A stretch of DNA of 64,000 bases from Spizellomyces punctatus DAOM BR117 (GCF_000182565.1 NW_015971538.1:1670983-1734982), one strand, 5' to 3'; positions 49,506 to 63,790 are shown, numbered from the stretch's first letter. Notes: generated by a model not told the origin, from the letters alone. Numbers and translations: made by a program.

Positions 49506-51514
49506 TCACCCAGCGCAAAGCTTCTCTTCTTTGCCTCGCAGCGCCTCAGCCACTGCCATACTGGTGCTTAAGACCATTACGACAACACCAAAACCTATAC
49601 AGAGCAGCGGTCCGGCCTTTTTCAACGAAAATGTTGGTCCAGATGAGAGGTAAATGTAGCAGAGGGGTGGAAGGATGTATGCCAAAACGGTAGCCGCAAA
49701 ACCACCCTGCATCGGCAAAGCTCAGCAGATTCCGAAGCGGCCCTTACACGCCAAACAACAACAAAAAAAAATACTCACAGTAATCTCTAAAACGATACCT
49801 AAATCGCACGTCCAAAGCGCCACGCCCATTGCCGAGAGCGTCAATGCGACTGTCGTACCCGCATGAATAGGCAACGATACTGGTTTCTCCTCCTCTCCTT
49901 GACCATATATGCAATGCAAAAGCACCTCCCGGCAAACAAAACATTCAAGGGGAAACGTTAGAAACATGTTAATCCCAAAACATAAGCGTGCAAGGGTGAT
50001 AAGAGGATGTGTGGGTGAAAAGTTGTTGAGAATGTTGCCTAAAAGGGCGGACTTTAGAAGATTTGCATCTTACTGATTGGTAAGTATGCTTCGCACAGTA
50101 CCTTGCGTCTTGTCGGTGAAGACAAGGTAACCCCCACAGGCAAGCACCAAACAAGCCAAAAGCGACAATCTGAAAATGTCGCAAAAGTAAGGTCCGCAAA
50201 TCGGAGATACTGACAAAGGAAAGATGACATGTACCCGGTTGACAAGTGCGTGACAACCGCAAAGCGGTCCATGGTTGGTTTCCGTAAGGAGCCATAAATG
50301 AGAAAGGTGTTGTGATGACAGACAAATGCTTTAAACCGAGCCAAAAAAGGTAAGGTCAGATTTACGCATACCACACTAGAATCAAAAAAAAAAAAAATCA
50401 ACGCACCAAAACTGATCACGCCAATGGCCTGGAACACCCCACCTCCGACCCAGCTCACATCACCTCCTTGCCGCCCTTCCCATGCCCCAGCCCCCACCAC
50501 CGCCAAAACAATAAATACAATCGCGCCTAGCGAGACGGCACTCGTTTTCGCTAAAGCTGATATGTCGCGGTAAAGGGAGAGGGGGAGAGACACAAAGAGC
50601 GTTGTGAGGGTGATCATGGCACGGCGGGAGGTAAGTACGCTGTAGAGAGGGGTTTTGGAGGGAAGTTGAGAGAGGACGACGGGAAGTGTGTCACCGACGA
50701 TAATGGCGTAGGCTTGAGTTGCATGAATTTGTGAGTGTCAGTGGCGGAGAGTGGGGAATGGCAGGCTACGTACCACACATTGCTAAGAACCGAGAGAGAG
50801 AAGTCACGTTTATTGGATGTGAACCAAGCGATTTGCACGCAAAAAAAAGGAAACTCACCACCATAAGCAAACACAAACTGAAACACCGAAACCGCAATAA
50901 ATCCCCATCGCCCAAAACACCTCTTGACTAGCTCCTGATACGATCTCGTTCCCGCCAGTTTCCCATCCACAATGAGGAGGTTCACCGTCCAGTCTATAGT
51001 TCAATATCTTAGCTACGTTTGCGCTGAGGTAGGAGCACTGTTGGATGGTGGTTTTACCTACAACAAACGTCAATGCAAATAGTAGCAGAACGCCGGTTGC
51101 GAATCCGGATTCGGCGAATGCGTAAGGGAGACCTAATGCGTCATGCTCAGTCATAAGATCACACCAACGACGATGAACCTCAACGGTTGCTGATTCTTCT
51201 TCTTACCAATAATTCCTGTGGGACAACGTAAGGGTATAGGATCAGCCCTTGTGCGCATTGCAACCGCCTTTCCCACCAACCCACCACTTTCACTCACCAG
51301 CTCCAATGATGGAATTCGTGAAATTAAAGGTTGCATCCCAAACTCCACTCGCATGCTCCTCAATCCCACCCACATCAACTATTTCACCTTCTTCATCCAG
51401 GTCAAACCCCAATAGTTCATGCTCTTCACCTGTAAACGAGGCTTCCTCCCAAATTTCATCAGGTGGAGTCGGAGATTCCAGTGCGACGGGAGTCAGTGGT
51501 TCGTCTGCTGGCAT
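49506..51514 (-). CDS. vacuolar amino acid transporter, AVT/SLC38 type (AAAP family)
   Basis: Multipass membrane transporter of the amino acid/auxin permease family, resembling SLC38 and yeast AVT2/AVT5-7, which move amino acids across the vacuolar membrane. From MPADEPLTPVALESPTPPDE, a cytosolic acidic N-tail leads to NFTNSIIGAG, the family's first membrane motif; a 9-nt microexon (51207-51215, GAATTATTG) and the next exon complete NSIIGAGIIGLPYAFAESG. Later exons give VNLLIVDGKLAGTRSYQELV, IGVISFAFVCHHNTFLIYGS, and a long last segment ending in GGFAATVLAYILPPLCYIYL, down to stop 49506. About ten hydrophobic segments are visible. An upstream ATG at 51628 would add 38 residues and is less likely. 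The precise AVT subtype is not determined. Confidence 0.87.
51207..51215 (-). other. 9-nt microexon of the AVT transporter gene
   Basis: Minus strand CCCACAG|GAATTATTG|GTAAGAAG: strong splice signals on both sides, and the nine bases join exons so that GCT G + GA ATT ATT G + GT CTC reads A-G-I-I-G-L, exactly the conserved SLC38 membrane motif. Skipping it would delete three residues from that helix. Confidence 0.85.
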
Positions 51515-51628
51515 GTGCGTAACAATTTGGTTTGTATTTGCCGGGGAATCGTACAAGCACTGGTGCGAGCATGCAAACGATCTAATGATCTCACTCGGCG
51601 CTCTGTGGCTAATGCGCAGCAACCGCAC

Positions 51629-52708
51629 CCCGATTCACTGTCGATACTACGCAACTAAGCATGCTGACGTAACACGCTTAAGCTTCTCCGCTCTCCACGC
51701 GTTCAGGGCGAGCGTCTTTGGCATTGTTTGCGACTTGCTCGCCAATCTGGCCCAAGAATATAATCACCCATGCGGTCTCTTTCATCCGCATCAAACAATA
51801 TATAGAACGCATAATGGCGTTGATTTGATAATGGACACGACGGAGTGTCGGAGTTGGTTCCTCGTCTATAAAAGGGCGGCCAGGCTGCCTCGTTCCCCTA
51901 AACCACACAAGGTAGGTCTACTGAAAACCAGACAGAAATAGTAAAACAAAAAGCAAGAACTATACGCCGTATCATCTCGCATATTGACGTCGAGTACCCT
52001 GCTCTCTGGAGAAGAACATGGGGATAACACACACCTTCAACGCGTTGTGTTGTCCCTGTCGTGTTGTCTCTGGGGACTATTGGTTCGGGTCTCCACCTCA
52101 CCGTGCGAGTGTGACGGCGTATAATTTTCTTTTTTGTCGGCGTTTTGTTCTCATGTGGCGGGAATGCGCTCTACCCATGCTTTTGATACATGGTGACTTT
52201 CAGGTATGCGAACAGCTGGACTCGTTTGGATTCGCGGAACTCTTACTCTGTTCGCCTAATATAACTATTCACACTGGTACGTATCTACATTAATACAACT
52301 GAAAGAGATAACTTGGGATGTATATTGATGGCCAGCCGCGGGTACCGGAAACCCCGCTGAACAAACTTGTATTGCCAGCCTAGAAGTGAGTCTCACGTTG
52401 GCGCCTGTTGTGAACGGCTAACCATTACAGCTCGCTCGCCTTATTCGGTAAAAAAAAAAGCAGGCTATTGGTAGCCCGCTTCAATACTCTCATAAGCTAA
52501 CATCACCCATGGCCACTTCCAAAAGCCCAAGGAAAATCGAATATCGCAGGACGCAAAGGCTTGACAGGAGGAGGCACAACGCTTCATTCCACTAGCCGGT
52601 GAGGCCACATCACAAAAGAGCAAATCCATAGATAAAAGATCCAACATCAACAGCATTACATACAAAACGCCCATTCACCACCCACGCACCAGTCCCTTTG
52701 CCAAAATG
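51629..52708. other. intergenic region between AVT and MVP1 genes
   Basis: About 1.1 kb between two minus-strand genes. Frames such as 52018-52293 plus have no family resemblance. It should hold the AVT promoter and the MVP1 terminator. No RNA gene or repeat was identified. Confidence 0.45.
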
Positions 52709-55381
52709 TTAGGCAAACTCTGCAGTCGGCAACTCAAACACCGATGTAGCCAGGGTCCTCCATATCTGTTCAGTGACATATGAGGAGTCAAAATCATGCA
52801 AGTAAGATGTCATGAACGACGTTACCAACCTCAGAAAAATGCGAAGACAGCCGAATCTTCTCGCTCACAAACTGCTGATACATCAATGAGATGAAAGCTT
52901 TTTGCTTGTGATAAAATTGCAGTTCCTGCCACGCGCAATATCGGATGAAATCAATACGCTTTCTTTGAGATTCTACTTCGCGTCGGTCCTGGAAAGCGGG
53001 CATCGAAATTAGGATTCAAAAAACGCTTTATATGAACCATCGAGTGAGACACCAACTGTTTCAATTAGTATGGCAAGTCGTTCGGTTTCCTTTGTGCTCC
53101 CTTTACTCGTCTGCAGATCTCGAAGTTTTGCTTCGTGTGTTACTATGCGTTTGGTGAGGACGTCGAGCGTAAGGGATACTAATGCGCGTTCCTCGCGATA
53201 AAATAGCTCCTGCGAAAGAGTAGCAGGTATTCAGGAGACAGAGCAGTCTTCTTCACAAATGAATTTCATGTACCTGGCATGCTATCAAAAGATCACGATA
53301 TGTTTTCAAGCTCTCAACGATTCCATCAAAAACCGACTGGGCCTGGTGCGTCGAGGGTTGAGCAATCAGATCCACCACTGCACACGCCACTCCCCAGCAC
53401 ACTCACCTCCTCCTCTGCCACACGACTGATCCTCTGCAGACCCCCCGATATCTGACTATATCCATTATTTATTCGCGGACAGTTGTAACATTCACGGTCT
53501 GTGCAGTCGGCCTTTTCAGTCATTTTACTACAATTGGACAATCATGAGGAAATAAGTACAACCACATGCTCAATTAAACCAACCAGACGCTTACTTCAGG
53601 ATGAGGCTATAACGCATCATATCCAATGCTGTCGCTGTAAGGAAGATAAAGGTCAGCCTCCGTCATTTCCACGTCTGTGTAAGGCTCTCGATATTACCAT
53701 CTTCACGTCGAGCAATGCGTTCCATCAACGTGGCCATATCTCGAAACTGACAAATTTGAAAGTCGAGATTTCCCTTAAATTCGGTTATCCGCTCGGGCAA
53801 ATCCTCTGGAATGACTGACAAGTCCTCTGTGCTTGGATTTAACGACAGAGACTCTTCGTCGTACACGATTGCGGCTTTTTTCTTGAATGACTGTATATCC
53901 TTTTTAAAACAAGTATGATTAATGGTATATTCCTGATCCCTGAACTAGAGCACCCACCATTTCCACAGTTAAGAAAGCAATAACAGCCTCGTCTTCTCTC
54001 AATACCGGATGATTGGCAATCATATTGATAAACCGGGATAAACCACGCCGTCGTCGCTCCAAAAATGCCTCGTCCGCTAGATCGCAACCGTCAGTATTCA
54101 TTAATGAGTAGATGCCAATGTTCTCCACAACTTATATGATTGTTCCTGTTTTAGGCAAAAAACGTACCTCCAACTTTCTTTGGTGGAAGCTGAACACGCG
54201 GGGGCAAACGATCATAAGCAAAAAATACATATACGAATGTCAACACAAATAACGTACACTGGGAACTGTAGAAAAGCAATCGATTAGTTTCATAATGAAC
54301 AAAAATATCATTCGCTTGATATCACTCACTTATTCGAAATGGGTATCGTTTGACCAACACATCAAGAAGCCACAGGAAATCTGAATATCGTCGAAGGACG
54401 CTGATTTGACGGTACTGGTCGTTCCTCAAAACAATTAGCATTCCCCCACCTCTTTAGCGTGATGAGTCTTGGACCAACCTGTGAGTGTAATATGTAATTC
54501 ACATGCTTGAATACCAAGCCACCTTTCTCTGGGGCAATAGTAACCTGTGAGAGGTATGGAAACCACGTTAGTCAAGGAAGGTAGGACCGAGGTGATAGAA
54601 TTCCTACATTAATTCGTTCCAAATTCAAAAATGACGTATCAGGTTTGGGTGGTGCCTCCGCAGATTCTCCCACCGCAGATGATAATTCTTTGTGTTTCGG
54701 TGCCTTCTGATGATGATCTGTTTGTTCTTCCCGGCCAGGGTGCGGGGGATCGCTCGTCGGCCGCCCAACCACAATATCATGACCATTCAATGCCACGTCC
54801 AGCTTGGGTATTGTCGCCTGCCATGGGTCTGGCTCGGGTTCAGCTGATCGTGATGCTTCCGTAGGCGATACATAGTCGAGAGATGCAGTACTGGTGTGGT
54901 GTGTAAGCGATACGGAGCTGGGTGTTGATAAGAGGGAACGGGTATTATCGAGAAGGGAGGGTTGGCTGAAGAGACTTCGGGGGAGATCTAAGTGACTTGA
55001 GGGCAAATCGTTGACGCTAGAGGATGGATCTTTACTGCCAGACTCATGTTCTGAAAGGGAAAGTAGTGATCAGTTAACAAGCCATTCGCTGGAGGACTTG
55101 AACGGGAAGTCCACCCGCGTCTTGGACCATGCCAGAAACGGATGGCCCAAAACGCCTATTGGACATCACCGTTCTTTCAAAGTAGACAGATACATACCAG
55201 CAAACTCTTCCATGGTGCCTGGGCCATCCCAAGGATTGGAAACAAGGGATGTACGATTAGCGGAAGCTGCCATGAGCGACGCAAAGTCGGGGGCTTGTGC
55301 CAGCACTTTTGAGAACGAGTTTATCGAATCGCGATCCTTGCGCTCCCACGCAGCGTCAGTCCCTTCGTCAAAAGTCGCCAT
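52709..55381 (-). CDS. MVP1: sorting nexin, Mvp1/SNX8-like (PX + BAR)
   Basis: Endosomal sorting nexin; yeast Mvp1 and SNX8 bind PI3P through a PX domain and tubulate endosome membrane through a BAR domain. The N-terminal about 200 residues are polar, with an acidic/low-complexity linker. The PX domain carries LNLERINV at its start and DEAFLERRRRGLSRFINMIA with NHPVLREDEAVIAFLTVE at its end; the core between lies in small exons around 54.2-54.5 kb. The BAR part has LPERITEFKGNLDFQICQF, ALVSLTLDVLTKRIVTHEA-like helices and HKQKAFISLMYQQFVSEKIR, ending across an intron in IWRTLATSVFELPTAEF and TAA 52711-52709. Start chosen at 55381 (MATFDEGTD); an ATG at 55405 adds eight residues. At least eight introns, not all resolved. 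Confidence 0.82.
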
Positions 55382-55890
55382 AAAGCGTAATCGTGACAGC
55401 CGCACACTAAAAACAAAGGGTTTTGTTGAAGGGGCTTTCCTTCAGCTCAACACGTCACGATCAACAACAACGCGGCGGGCAACTAAGCCTCGCGATTACT
55501 TGTGCAGTGTGACAACCCATTGCGGACTTTGTGTTATTTTATGATGTTTACGGGAGGGTTTTAACATGGTAAAGGTCGTATATCTCTTTATAAAGTATGT
55601 CGGCAATGCACAGCAAACGCTCGCGGAATCTGGCAGAGGAGTCAAGGGATAAAGGCTAGCATCTTCACCTTCCCATGTCGACATCTTGTAGAGCGCAACA
55701 TGCATACGAACGATGCTAGATGGGTAGTAAGATGGCAGCAATCTACAAAGGCTCTACTCGCGCAAACAGTCTACAAGCGCAAGTTGTGAGGGTACCAAAT
55801 AACATCAATGCTTTGTTTTTACATTTGAAGATCTGGCAGATTCCACTGTAATCACGTGGATGCAGATATCGTAAGCACGACATTTTTCAT
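55382..55890. other. intergenic region
   Basis: About 500 bp between two minus-strand genes, with no coding pattern; expected to contain the MVP1 promoter and the terminator of the tubby-like gene. Confidence 0.4.
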
Positions 55891-56800
55891 TCACCGATTC
55901 TGTCGCTCCCACTCCTCGACCGCAAACCCCGTTGCAACCACCAAGTCTAACAAATGATGACCATTCGGCAATATTTCTAGTCGCCCTTCTTTGGACCACG
56001 AATGTTTGGTACGATGGTAGAAAGCAATGATAGTCTTGGTTGGGTAGCAGACACATTTGAGGTCGCCGCTACATTTAACCATGAGATGTGACGCTTCAGA
56101 TTGTAAAAAGGCGATACAAAAGGACTCACCCAAGGCCATGCCCCTTCCATGCATAATTCTTTCCATCAAACCCCTTAAAGGAATGCTTTCGCTTTCCCAA
56201 AACGCCACCGCCACTTCTCGTCAGTTTGGTGGACAACGCGGGATTGACCGGGTCTTGGATCGTAAAGTCCCATCCCATAGCAGATTTGGTGATGAGAAAG
56301 ACGGTGGGACCGTGTGATGAGCCGCGGCGCATATTGACATGCCAGGATCCAAAGAAACTATAAGGGTACTGATATGATGTATGAGCAAGTTAACCATATA
56401 TGTAAGCTGTAAATAATCATGTTGTACCTACGTCGATGTGGTAAGCGACTGATTTCTTATCAGCGGTCAGAATACGGCAGTCTCGAGAGACCCAGCTACG
56501 CATCGCAAGACCATTAGCGTTTCTTCACAGCTTTACGTGCACACACAGACAGACCTACCCATCCCGATAAATATGGAACTGCGAGTATCAATGTTAATGG
56601 ACCAGGAACCAAGGTTAACTTGAGTAGGCACTGTGAGCACCCAAAATTCAATAATCACAACCACATACATTTACTGAGCCTCCACCGATGATCATCATTC
56701 CCCCGGTAGCAGTTGGCACCTGCACCGGCACACCGGGCCGCGTATAATACACGTTTGTTTGACCCACCAGCTGCTGTGGCTGGGCACACTGTTGCTGTTG

Positions 56801-56833
<33 letters not shown>

Positions 56834-57049
56834 AACAGATGAGTCCATCTGCGGGGCCGAGGGCGCAGGTAGTCGTGCATCACGAGATACGGGTTCAACT
56901 CCAGGTGGAACGTAGTCATGAGCAGATGGGTATATGCTTGGCCCAGTATTGTCAACAGTGTAGGCTGTTGAATCAAATCCGTACTTGGTATCTGAGGCTG
57001 CAGATGAGCGGTTGGGGTTTGCATACGGCGGTGGATTGTCGCTCGACAT
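55891..57049 (-). CDS. tubby C-terminal-like (DUF6593-like) protein with polyQ N-terminus
   Basis: From MSSDNPPPYANPN, the first part is disordered (Pro, Ser, Tyr), with a run of 14 glutamines (coded by mixed CAG/CAA at about 56787-56831), and ends in a short Gly-rich segment. Later exons have SWVSRDCRILTADKKSVAYH, VFLITKSAMGWDFTIQDPVN, KHSFKGFDGKNYAWKGH, TKTIIAFYHRTK and GRLEILPNGHHLLDLVVATG, the strand/helix order of fungal tubby C-terminal-like proteins (DUF6593/DUF567 fold). Those are poorly characterised; lipid or phosphoinositide binding is only a guess. Splice joins near 56,640-56,560 are uncertain because the open stretches there would need a very short intron. Confidence in the gene is good, in the fold moderate. 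Confidence 0.7.
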
Positions 57050-57552
57050 GTTGATACGATGTTGAAATATGATAAAACTTTTATCGATGGTACTGCAGAG
57101 AGAAGGGACGTTGCACGATAGAGTAGGGACAGGGCCTCTTATATCTTTTTCTTGGCGAGAGAGCTCGTCCGTCACGTCACTTTTAAGGGTGCTCGACGTC
57201 AGGTAAGTCGTTGTCGAGGGTCAGCCCTAAAGTTTGTGCTTAAGTCATCCGGCTCCAATACTGCGGGATACACAAACTTGGCATTTGGCATAGTTCAAGG
57301 CGCAGTAGCTGCATTAGCAGAGTTGGGTATTCACGTTGATATACTCCTTGCTATAGCTGTAGCTGATCATTTTACTCTGACCGTGGTGGTATGCTTACTT
57401 GGTTACGGATGAGTAGGCAGCAGTTGTAGCACCTACATTGGCTGGCTGGAACACTTGATTTAAGCAATTTCCAAACACAACCATAAAACATGCCCATTGG
57501 AATTCCAATTTTATTAAAAAAGAAAATACAAGCCTTCAAGGACAGCCATTCC
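57050..57552. other. intergenic region
   Basis: About 500 bp between the tubby-like gene and the sensor gene, both minus strand. Overlapping plus-strand frames show no family pattern. It should hold the tubby-like gene's promoter. Confidence 0.4.
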
Positions 57553-59588
57553 CTATTCCGCTTCATCAACCGAACCTTGCATCATACTTGCGTCCCTAAC
57601 TTGGGACTGCCTCGCAGATGCTGCTCCAACTGATCTACCCGCCAATTTCTTATTCACTTGAATAGCAGTTGCAAATCTCGTCAACATGATGCTGAACACT
57701 TCTTTACACCTTGCAATCTCCAAGGGCTCAAAGAGACTGTTTTGAGTGAGATAGCCATCTCGGATCGCCGAGAAATCAAACGCCGTGGCGTCCACCATTG
57801 TTTCGGATAGCTTTCTGATCGGGTAGACAAGCGCATAGGCAACGCAAACTGCCACAACAGTCATACCCACTACCGTCCCTGCCACGGCTGCTATCACCGT
57901 CTTGCGAGTCTGATTCACCGTGCCAAGATAGTCATCTCTAGGGACAGATACCACTAGAAGCCAATTGAGACCATAGGGGTCGGTTACACGACGGCTGTTG
58001 ACAAGGATGACACCACTACCGTCTTCCTTGATAAATGTCGATGCTAGATTGTCTGGAATGCTCGCGGCGGAGGGGTATAGACTGCGCATATAGTTTGCGG
58101 TCTGTCGAATCAACGATTGTGGGGTCTCGAAGACGGAATACCGGTAGGTGCGGTTTCCGCTTACACCTGCAACACTGGCAGCGATCATTCTGCAGTAGAC
58201 GGCGTTGTTAGAGTTGGGATCCCTGTAAAGGTCATCAGCATGAGCGTGAAATCAGTGTCGCCGGATACACAGCTGTGATATCAATTCCATTGCACATACC
58301 ATAAGGAAACCACGGCATTCGGGCTAATTTTGATAGTCTGAAGGAAGGCCTCAATGGTGCTCACAGACATGGCTACCATCGAGTGAGCAAAGGGTTGGAC
58401 ACTCGGATCCGCTTTGCCCGGTGGCAGATCGGGCCTGTCAGAATGCAAATGTTAGATTGCTTTTAATCAAAGGCACAACATCAGAAGCACCTACGTACCA
58501 TATCCACCACATAATCTGATAATAGAATTCGGTTCCTGCAGGAACAGCGCTCTGCCATTTACCAATACTATTACCACTCGCAAACGACGGTTTTGTAAAC
58601 TATAATCCCAGAGTTCAAATAAAAGGAAAGTCAAGTCAGTAAATGACTATGGTAAATAACAAAAGACCTGCTTCAGCGCCTCATAAGATAGATGCTTACA
58701 GGTGGCCACAAATGTGGTGATTGATAAGCACTCGCTCCAACTAATTGCACGTCGCCATTACTATTGACTCCACCAACTCCACGGCGGTAAAGATTTGTGG
58801 TGTTCAATGTCGCATTGAACGTGGTGGAATCTTGAAAAACAAAGATTTTGGATCTGGGCACGGCAATAGCAAGGTACTCCTGTGTGTCTAGCATGAGAGC
58901 CACGTTATGGATAAAAGAGTAATTGGCGCCGGAAGCCCATAGCCGTGAGTAGCTAACGTTGGGCTTGATGTCAATTCCAGCTCACTTTTGCGACAAACCC
59001 AATACTTTTCAAATATCACTTACACATCCGGATCGCTCATCATTGGGGTGGTATCATTCGCTTGCATTTGGGTAAGGAACATTCGCACCCGTCGATCCAT
59101 AACGAGAGAATACGTAATGTTTGTACTTATTTGCACGATGGATTGAACGCTTTCGTGAGCTCTTTCTACCGTGCTCGTGCGCAAGATCGAGGTCACTGAT
59201 CACGGAAAGGCAAATGGAATGTTAGCAACAACGATCTCTACGCTCATGGCCATAACTGACTCAAGTGACTTACTATCATCGATCGTTGTATCGACACAGT
59301 TAAACATCAATTTTGAAATTACGGCAGATATGATGGCGGCCACAGCAATCGTAATGCCTAAATGAGCCCATTTGGCGTATCAGGCTCTCTTCCTTGGTCC
59401 AACCCAACATAGCAGCTACAGCACATGTACGTACCAATCAAGGGCACTACGAACGGCAGACGAATGAGCCGACGTCTCTTCGATTCTCGTACTTGGCCTT
59501 CTTCATCTTCGAACGTTGTTTTTTTCTGCACATTAGACACTCGAGTCGAACCTGCCTCAGCATCATTATGGGCCGGAGTGGAGCTCAT
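57553..59588 (-). CDS. two-TM membrane protein with Cache-like extracellular sensor region
   Basis: Starts MSSTPAHNDAEAGSTRV; exon 1 ends in a basic stretch and the first TM helix, joined through GTACGT...CATTTAG to GITIAVAAIISAVIS. A long (about 450 aa) extracellular region follows, with FVFQDSTTFNATLNTTNLYR, GNSIGKWQSAVPAG, TIEAFLQTIKISPNAVVSLW, NRTYRYSVFETPQSLIRQTA and YGLNWLLVVSVPRDDYLGTV; this resembles a dCache-type ligand-binding domain, as found in bacterial chemoreceptors and eukaryotic receptor kinases or cyclases. A second TM helix, KTVIAAVAGTVVGMTVVAVC, leads to YPIRKLSETM (HAMP-like start) and a tail of about 90 residues that ends without kinase, cyclase or other output domain. 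Several introns not all resolved. Sensor role is inferred. Confidence 0.75.
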
Positions 59589-60585
59589 GATGGTGCATAA
59601 GGGAAATACGGAAGGTTCGACAGATACTTATATAAGTTCTAATAGTCTTTTACTTGAACTTGAGTATCTGAACGAACCTTAGGGCGTTTCATTGGCGTCT
59701 CGGCTCTCATTGTCCCAATATTTTCAATGTGATATCCCAACTGCCCGACTTTGCAAACAATCTCAAACTCTAAGCGTGATCTCGACGGGTGCGCGGGTCG
59801 CTCGAGATCGGGGGGATATTTGAGGGTTGCATATCATACCCTACGATCCGTATTATGAGACACAGTCAGGGTTATTGGTAAACTTACCGATTTCATCGCT
59901 TCCCTTGAAAATCTCCGCGGCATCTAGCCCCATGCATTGATATGTTTTGCTGAGGAGAAGCGGGCGGAGGTCGAATCGATTCATCTGGACAGTCTCCTTG
60001 TAAACATCACTCTATGGTCGTTCATTTGAGGGATCACCACCAAGAAGGCTCTCGACCTTGAAATCTCTACCGAATTCTTTCCACTTTATGATTTTAATTC
60101 GAACGAACTGTTTCAAGCCGACAAACTGGGTGCTTGATCATCTTCGTTCGCAAACCAAGGCTAAGGGCTGAGCTTAACTTTCAACATCCGCTCGGGTGAC
60201 CATTGCCCAAGAACTCGGGTTTAGTTGAGAACCATACTTCGTGGGGCCGATACAGAACATTCTGTCTAATATGCCATTGCTTTCACCCTTTGGCGGTAAA
60301 AATTCCGCAGATATCTATGTATCCTTTTTGTGTTGTCGACGACATCCATGAATGTTATTTTCAGCGCATAGATGAGATCCGTCCTTGTCAGTAGCGATCC
60401 AACCAACGCTGCAAGGTATATGGACTACCAACAGCACTCTCGCCACATCGGTGTGTATTCATCAGCAACCTTGCACAATGTCAGGTTTCCATCACTATTC
60501 CATATTGAAGGGGAATGTAATACTGCGATTCAGTAACATGTGTGATGCGAATATACCATAGCCAATCTGATCCCTCCCCATCTAG
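59589..60585. other. intergenic region
   Basis: About 1 kb between two minus-strand genes; the 63-codon plus frame at 60203 shows nothing recognisable. It must hold the sensor promoter and the flavin-oxidoreductase terminator. Confidence 0.4.
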
Positions 60586-62005
<1,420 letters not shown>

Positions 62006-62611
62006 TGCTGGATAATCTGTGCTGGAAAACGAAGGAAAAAATGGAAGCGACAAGTAGAACAAAAGCAGTGCCAGGACTATTTATATGGCAAGAAATCTGA
62101 CGTGATAAGAAATGACGCGACGTTATAAAAAGTGTGTGTAGTGTGTGTGGGGGACCTCCAACAAAAGTCAGCGTAGAAACACATCCAGCTTGGAACACTT
62201 GGAAGTGGGCAGCATATAAAAGTCTTTTAGAGCGCCCCACTTTGTCGTAAATCTATAGCGGATATCCAAACGATTGAACAATCGCCCGTGCTTGGACATT
62301 GGACAATGGACATCTCAAGCAGTCGTCGTATGTTTGAATGGCGACATGCACCAGTCTCAACAATACAAAGATAAATTTACTCCAAAGTACCATCGTCCGT
62401 AATGGAATGGGAACCGTTGCAGTAATTGTGCCTTCTACATTGCTGTGTTGTGAAAGCGGAAAGGTTTTAGATGTTTTATGGCTGCAACTCTATACGTGCA
62501 TTGCCAACACTGAAAAAAGTACATAACAGTCTAAAACTTCGAAACCAGGAACGCTTCCAGTCTTTGATCAAATCAAATTTCCAAAAAAAAAGCCAAAAAC
62601 AAACACAACAT
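62006..62611. other. intergenic region
   Basis: About 600 bp, AT-rich, between the oxidoreductase start and the Derlin 3' end (both minus). No coding pattern was seen; promoter of the oxidoreductase expected. Confidence 0.4.
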
Positions 62612-63455
62612 CTACCCAGTCCCTAACCGTCGTCCAGTCCCCCACCTATGCCGCATGTTCTCGGTAACCGATGGCTGAACGCCCGGGCGCCGTTGCGGTG
62701 GTATAGCCACATACCCTTCCGCCCTTCTCCCCTCCCCCTCCCCAACATACTCATCCAAAACCCTCGGAGCAACCAACACCCTCCTCCCACCCCGCTCAGG
62801 CACAACTTTTTCCAAATACCAGTACACCCATCCAACAGCGATACCCAACAATTTTGGTATAGGAAAAACATTTCCTTGTAAGACGTCCATGGCAACAAGG
62901 ACATATGGAAGATACATGGCCTGGAATTGGATACCAAAGAGAAACGAAACGGGTCGGGAACCGTTGGCGGTTGACCAGACGTAAATGAGCGCTAGTAAAA
63001 GCGGGTCGACAAGTGAGTACAATTCCAAAAAGTACGCAGCAATCTGTTGAAGAAAAACAGATTAGATCGTGGCCAAAACCAAACATTAAACGGAAAAAAG
63101 AAAAACATACGTTGATCACCACAGCAGAAAACCCTAAAAACACTAGAAAATCCGCACGTCGCCCACCAAAGAAGCCCCGTTCAAGATCCGCACTATTCTG
63201 ACCCAAAAAATACAAGTGCATCAAAAACGAGAACCCGAGGGGCATCCAAAAGAAGGGGGTGAGTGTACGCCATAGTTCGAAAGCGAGGATTTTAGATGGG
63301 ATGAAGAGGAGGCGGGTTGGATGCACCAGACCGAACGCTGGTAAGAGGGATGTGAGGAGGGTTGCTGTTGTGAGGAAGCGGGTTATGGGTGGGATGGAGG
63401 TGTAGTAGGCTTGGAGGTCGGATAGGAGATTGGGTGTTGGGGTTTGAGGGGGCAT
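62612..63455 (-). CDS. Derlin-family ER membrane protein (Der1/Dfm1-like)
   Basis: Derlins are rhomboid pseudoproteases that help pull misfolded proteins out of the ER for degradation. Two exons (63455-63111 and 63043-62612; intron 67 nt) join in frame to 258 aa. The landmarks are YYTSIPPITRFLTTATLLTS, LLFIPSKILAFELWRTLTPF, GRRADFLVFLGFSAVVI and SFLFGIQFQAMYLPYVLVAM, the last holding the Gln-Ala-Pro-type rhomboid-like loop, with about five hydrophobic segments. No catalytic Ser/His pair is seen, as expected. The C-terminal tail is basic and low complexity (GEGEGRRAEGYVAIPPQRRP), which is longer than Der1. Start at MPPQTPTPN; an upstream ATG at 63524 is less likely. Confidence 0.88.
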
Positions 63456-63790
63456 ATTCAAGTTGAATGAATGCAAAAAAGATTGAAAATGCAAAAGCGA
63501 TGTCAAGGAATGAAAGTGTCCCAAAGCGCAAGTCCTCTGGGTGAAGGTGACGTGACGCGAGTTGATTGGTCGGCCGCCGAGGAAGCACCTCCCTCCTGCT
63601 GTCGTTGCTGCGCTTCAGGCAATCCATGCGTTAGAGCGAGAAACGCAGGAGCTCGTTGGTGTTTGGTAGGTGCATTGGGGTTGGACAGGTGGGGTGTCCC
63701 GCTAACAAAAGAATGATATATTGTTGACATAAACACTGTTCAGTTTATTATTACAGGAATAACTACTCGTCCGATACTGATTATCCTGAT
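63456..63790. other. intergenic region upstream of Derlin
   Basis: About 335 bp between the Derlin start and the 3' end of the gene cut by the right edge (both minus strand). It should hold the Derlin promoter. No coding pattern was seen. Confidence 0.4.

Noticed and set aside
52018-52293. 91-codon plus-strand frame with many Cys
   Set aside because: No recognisable domain, no intron signals and no codon pattern like the neighbours.
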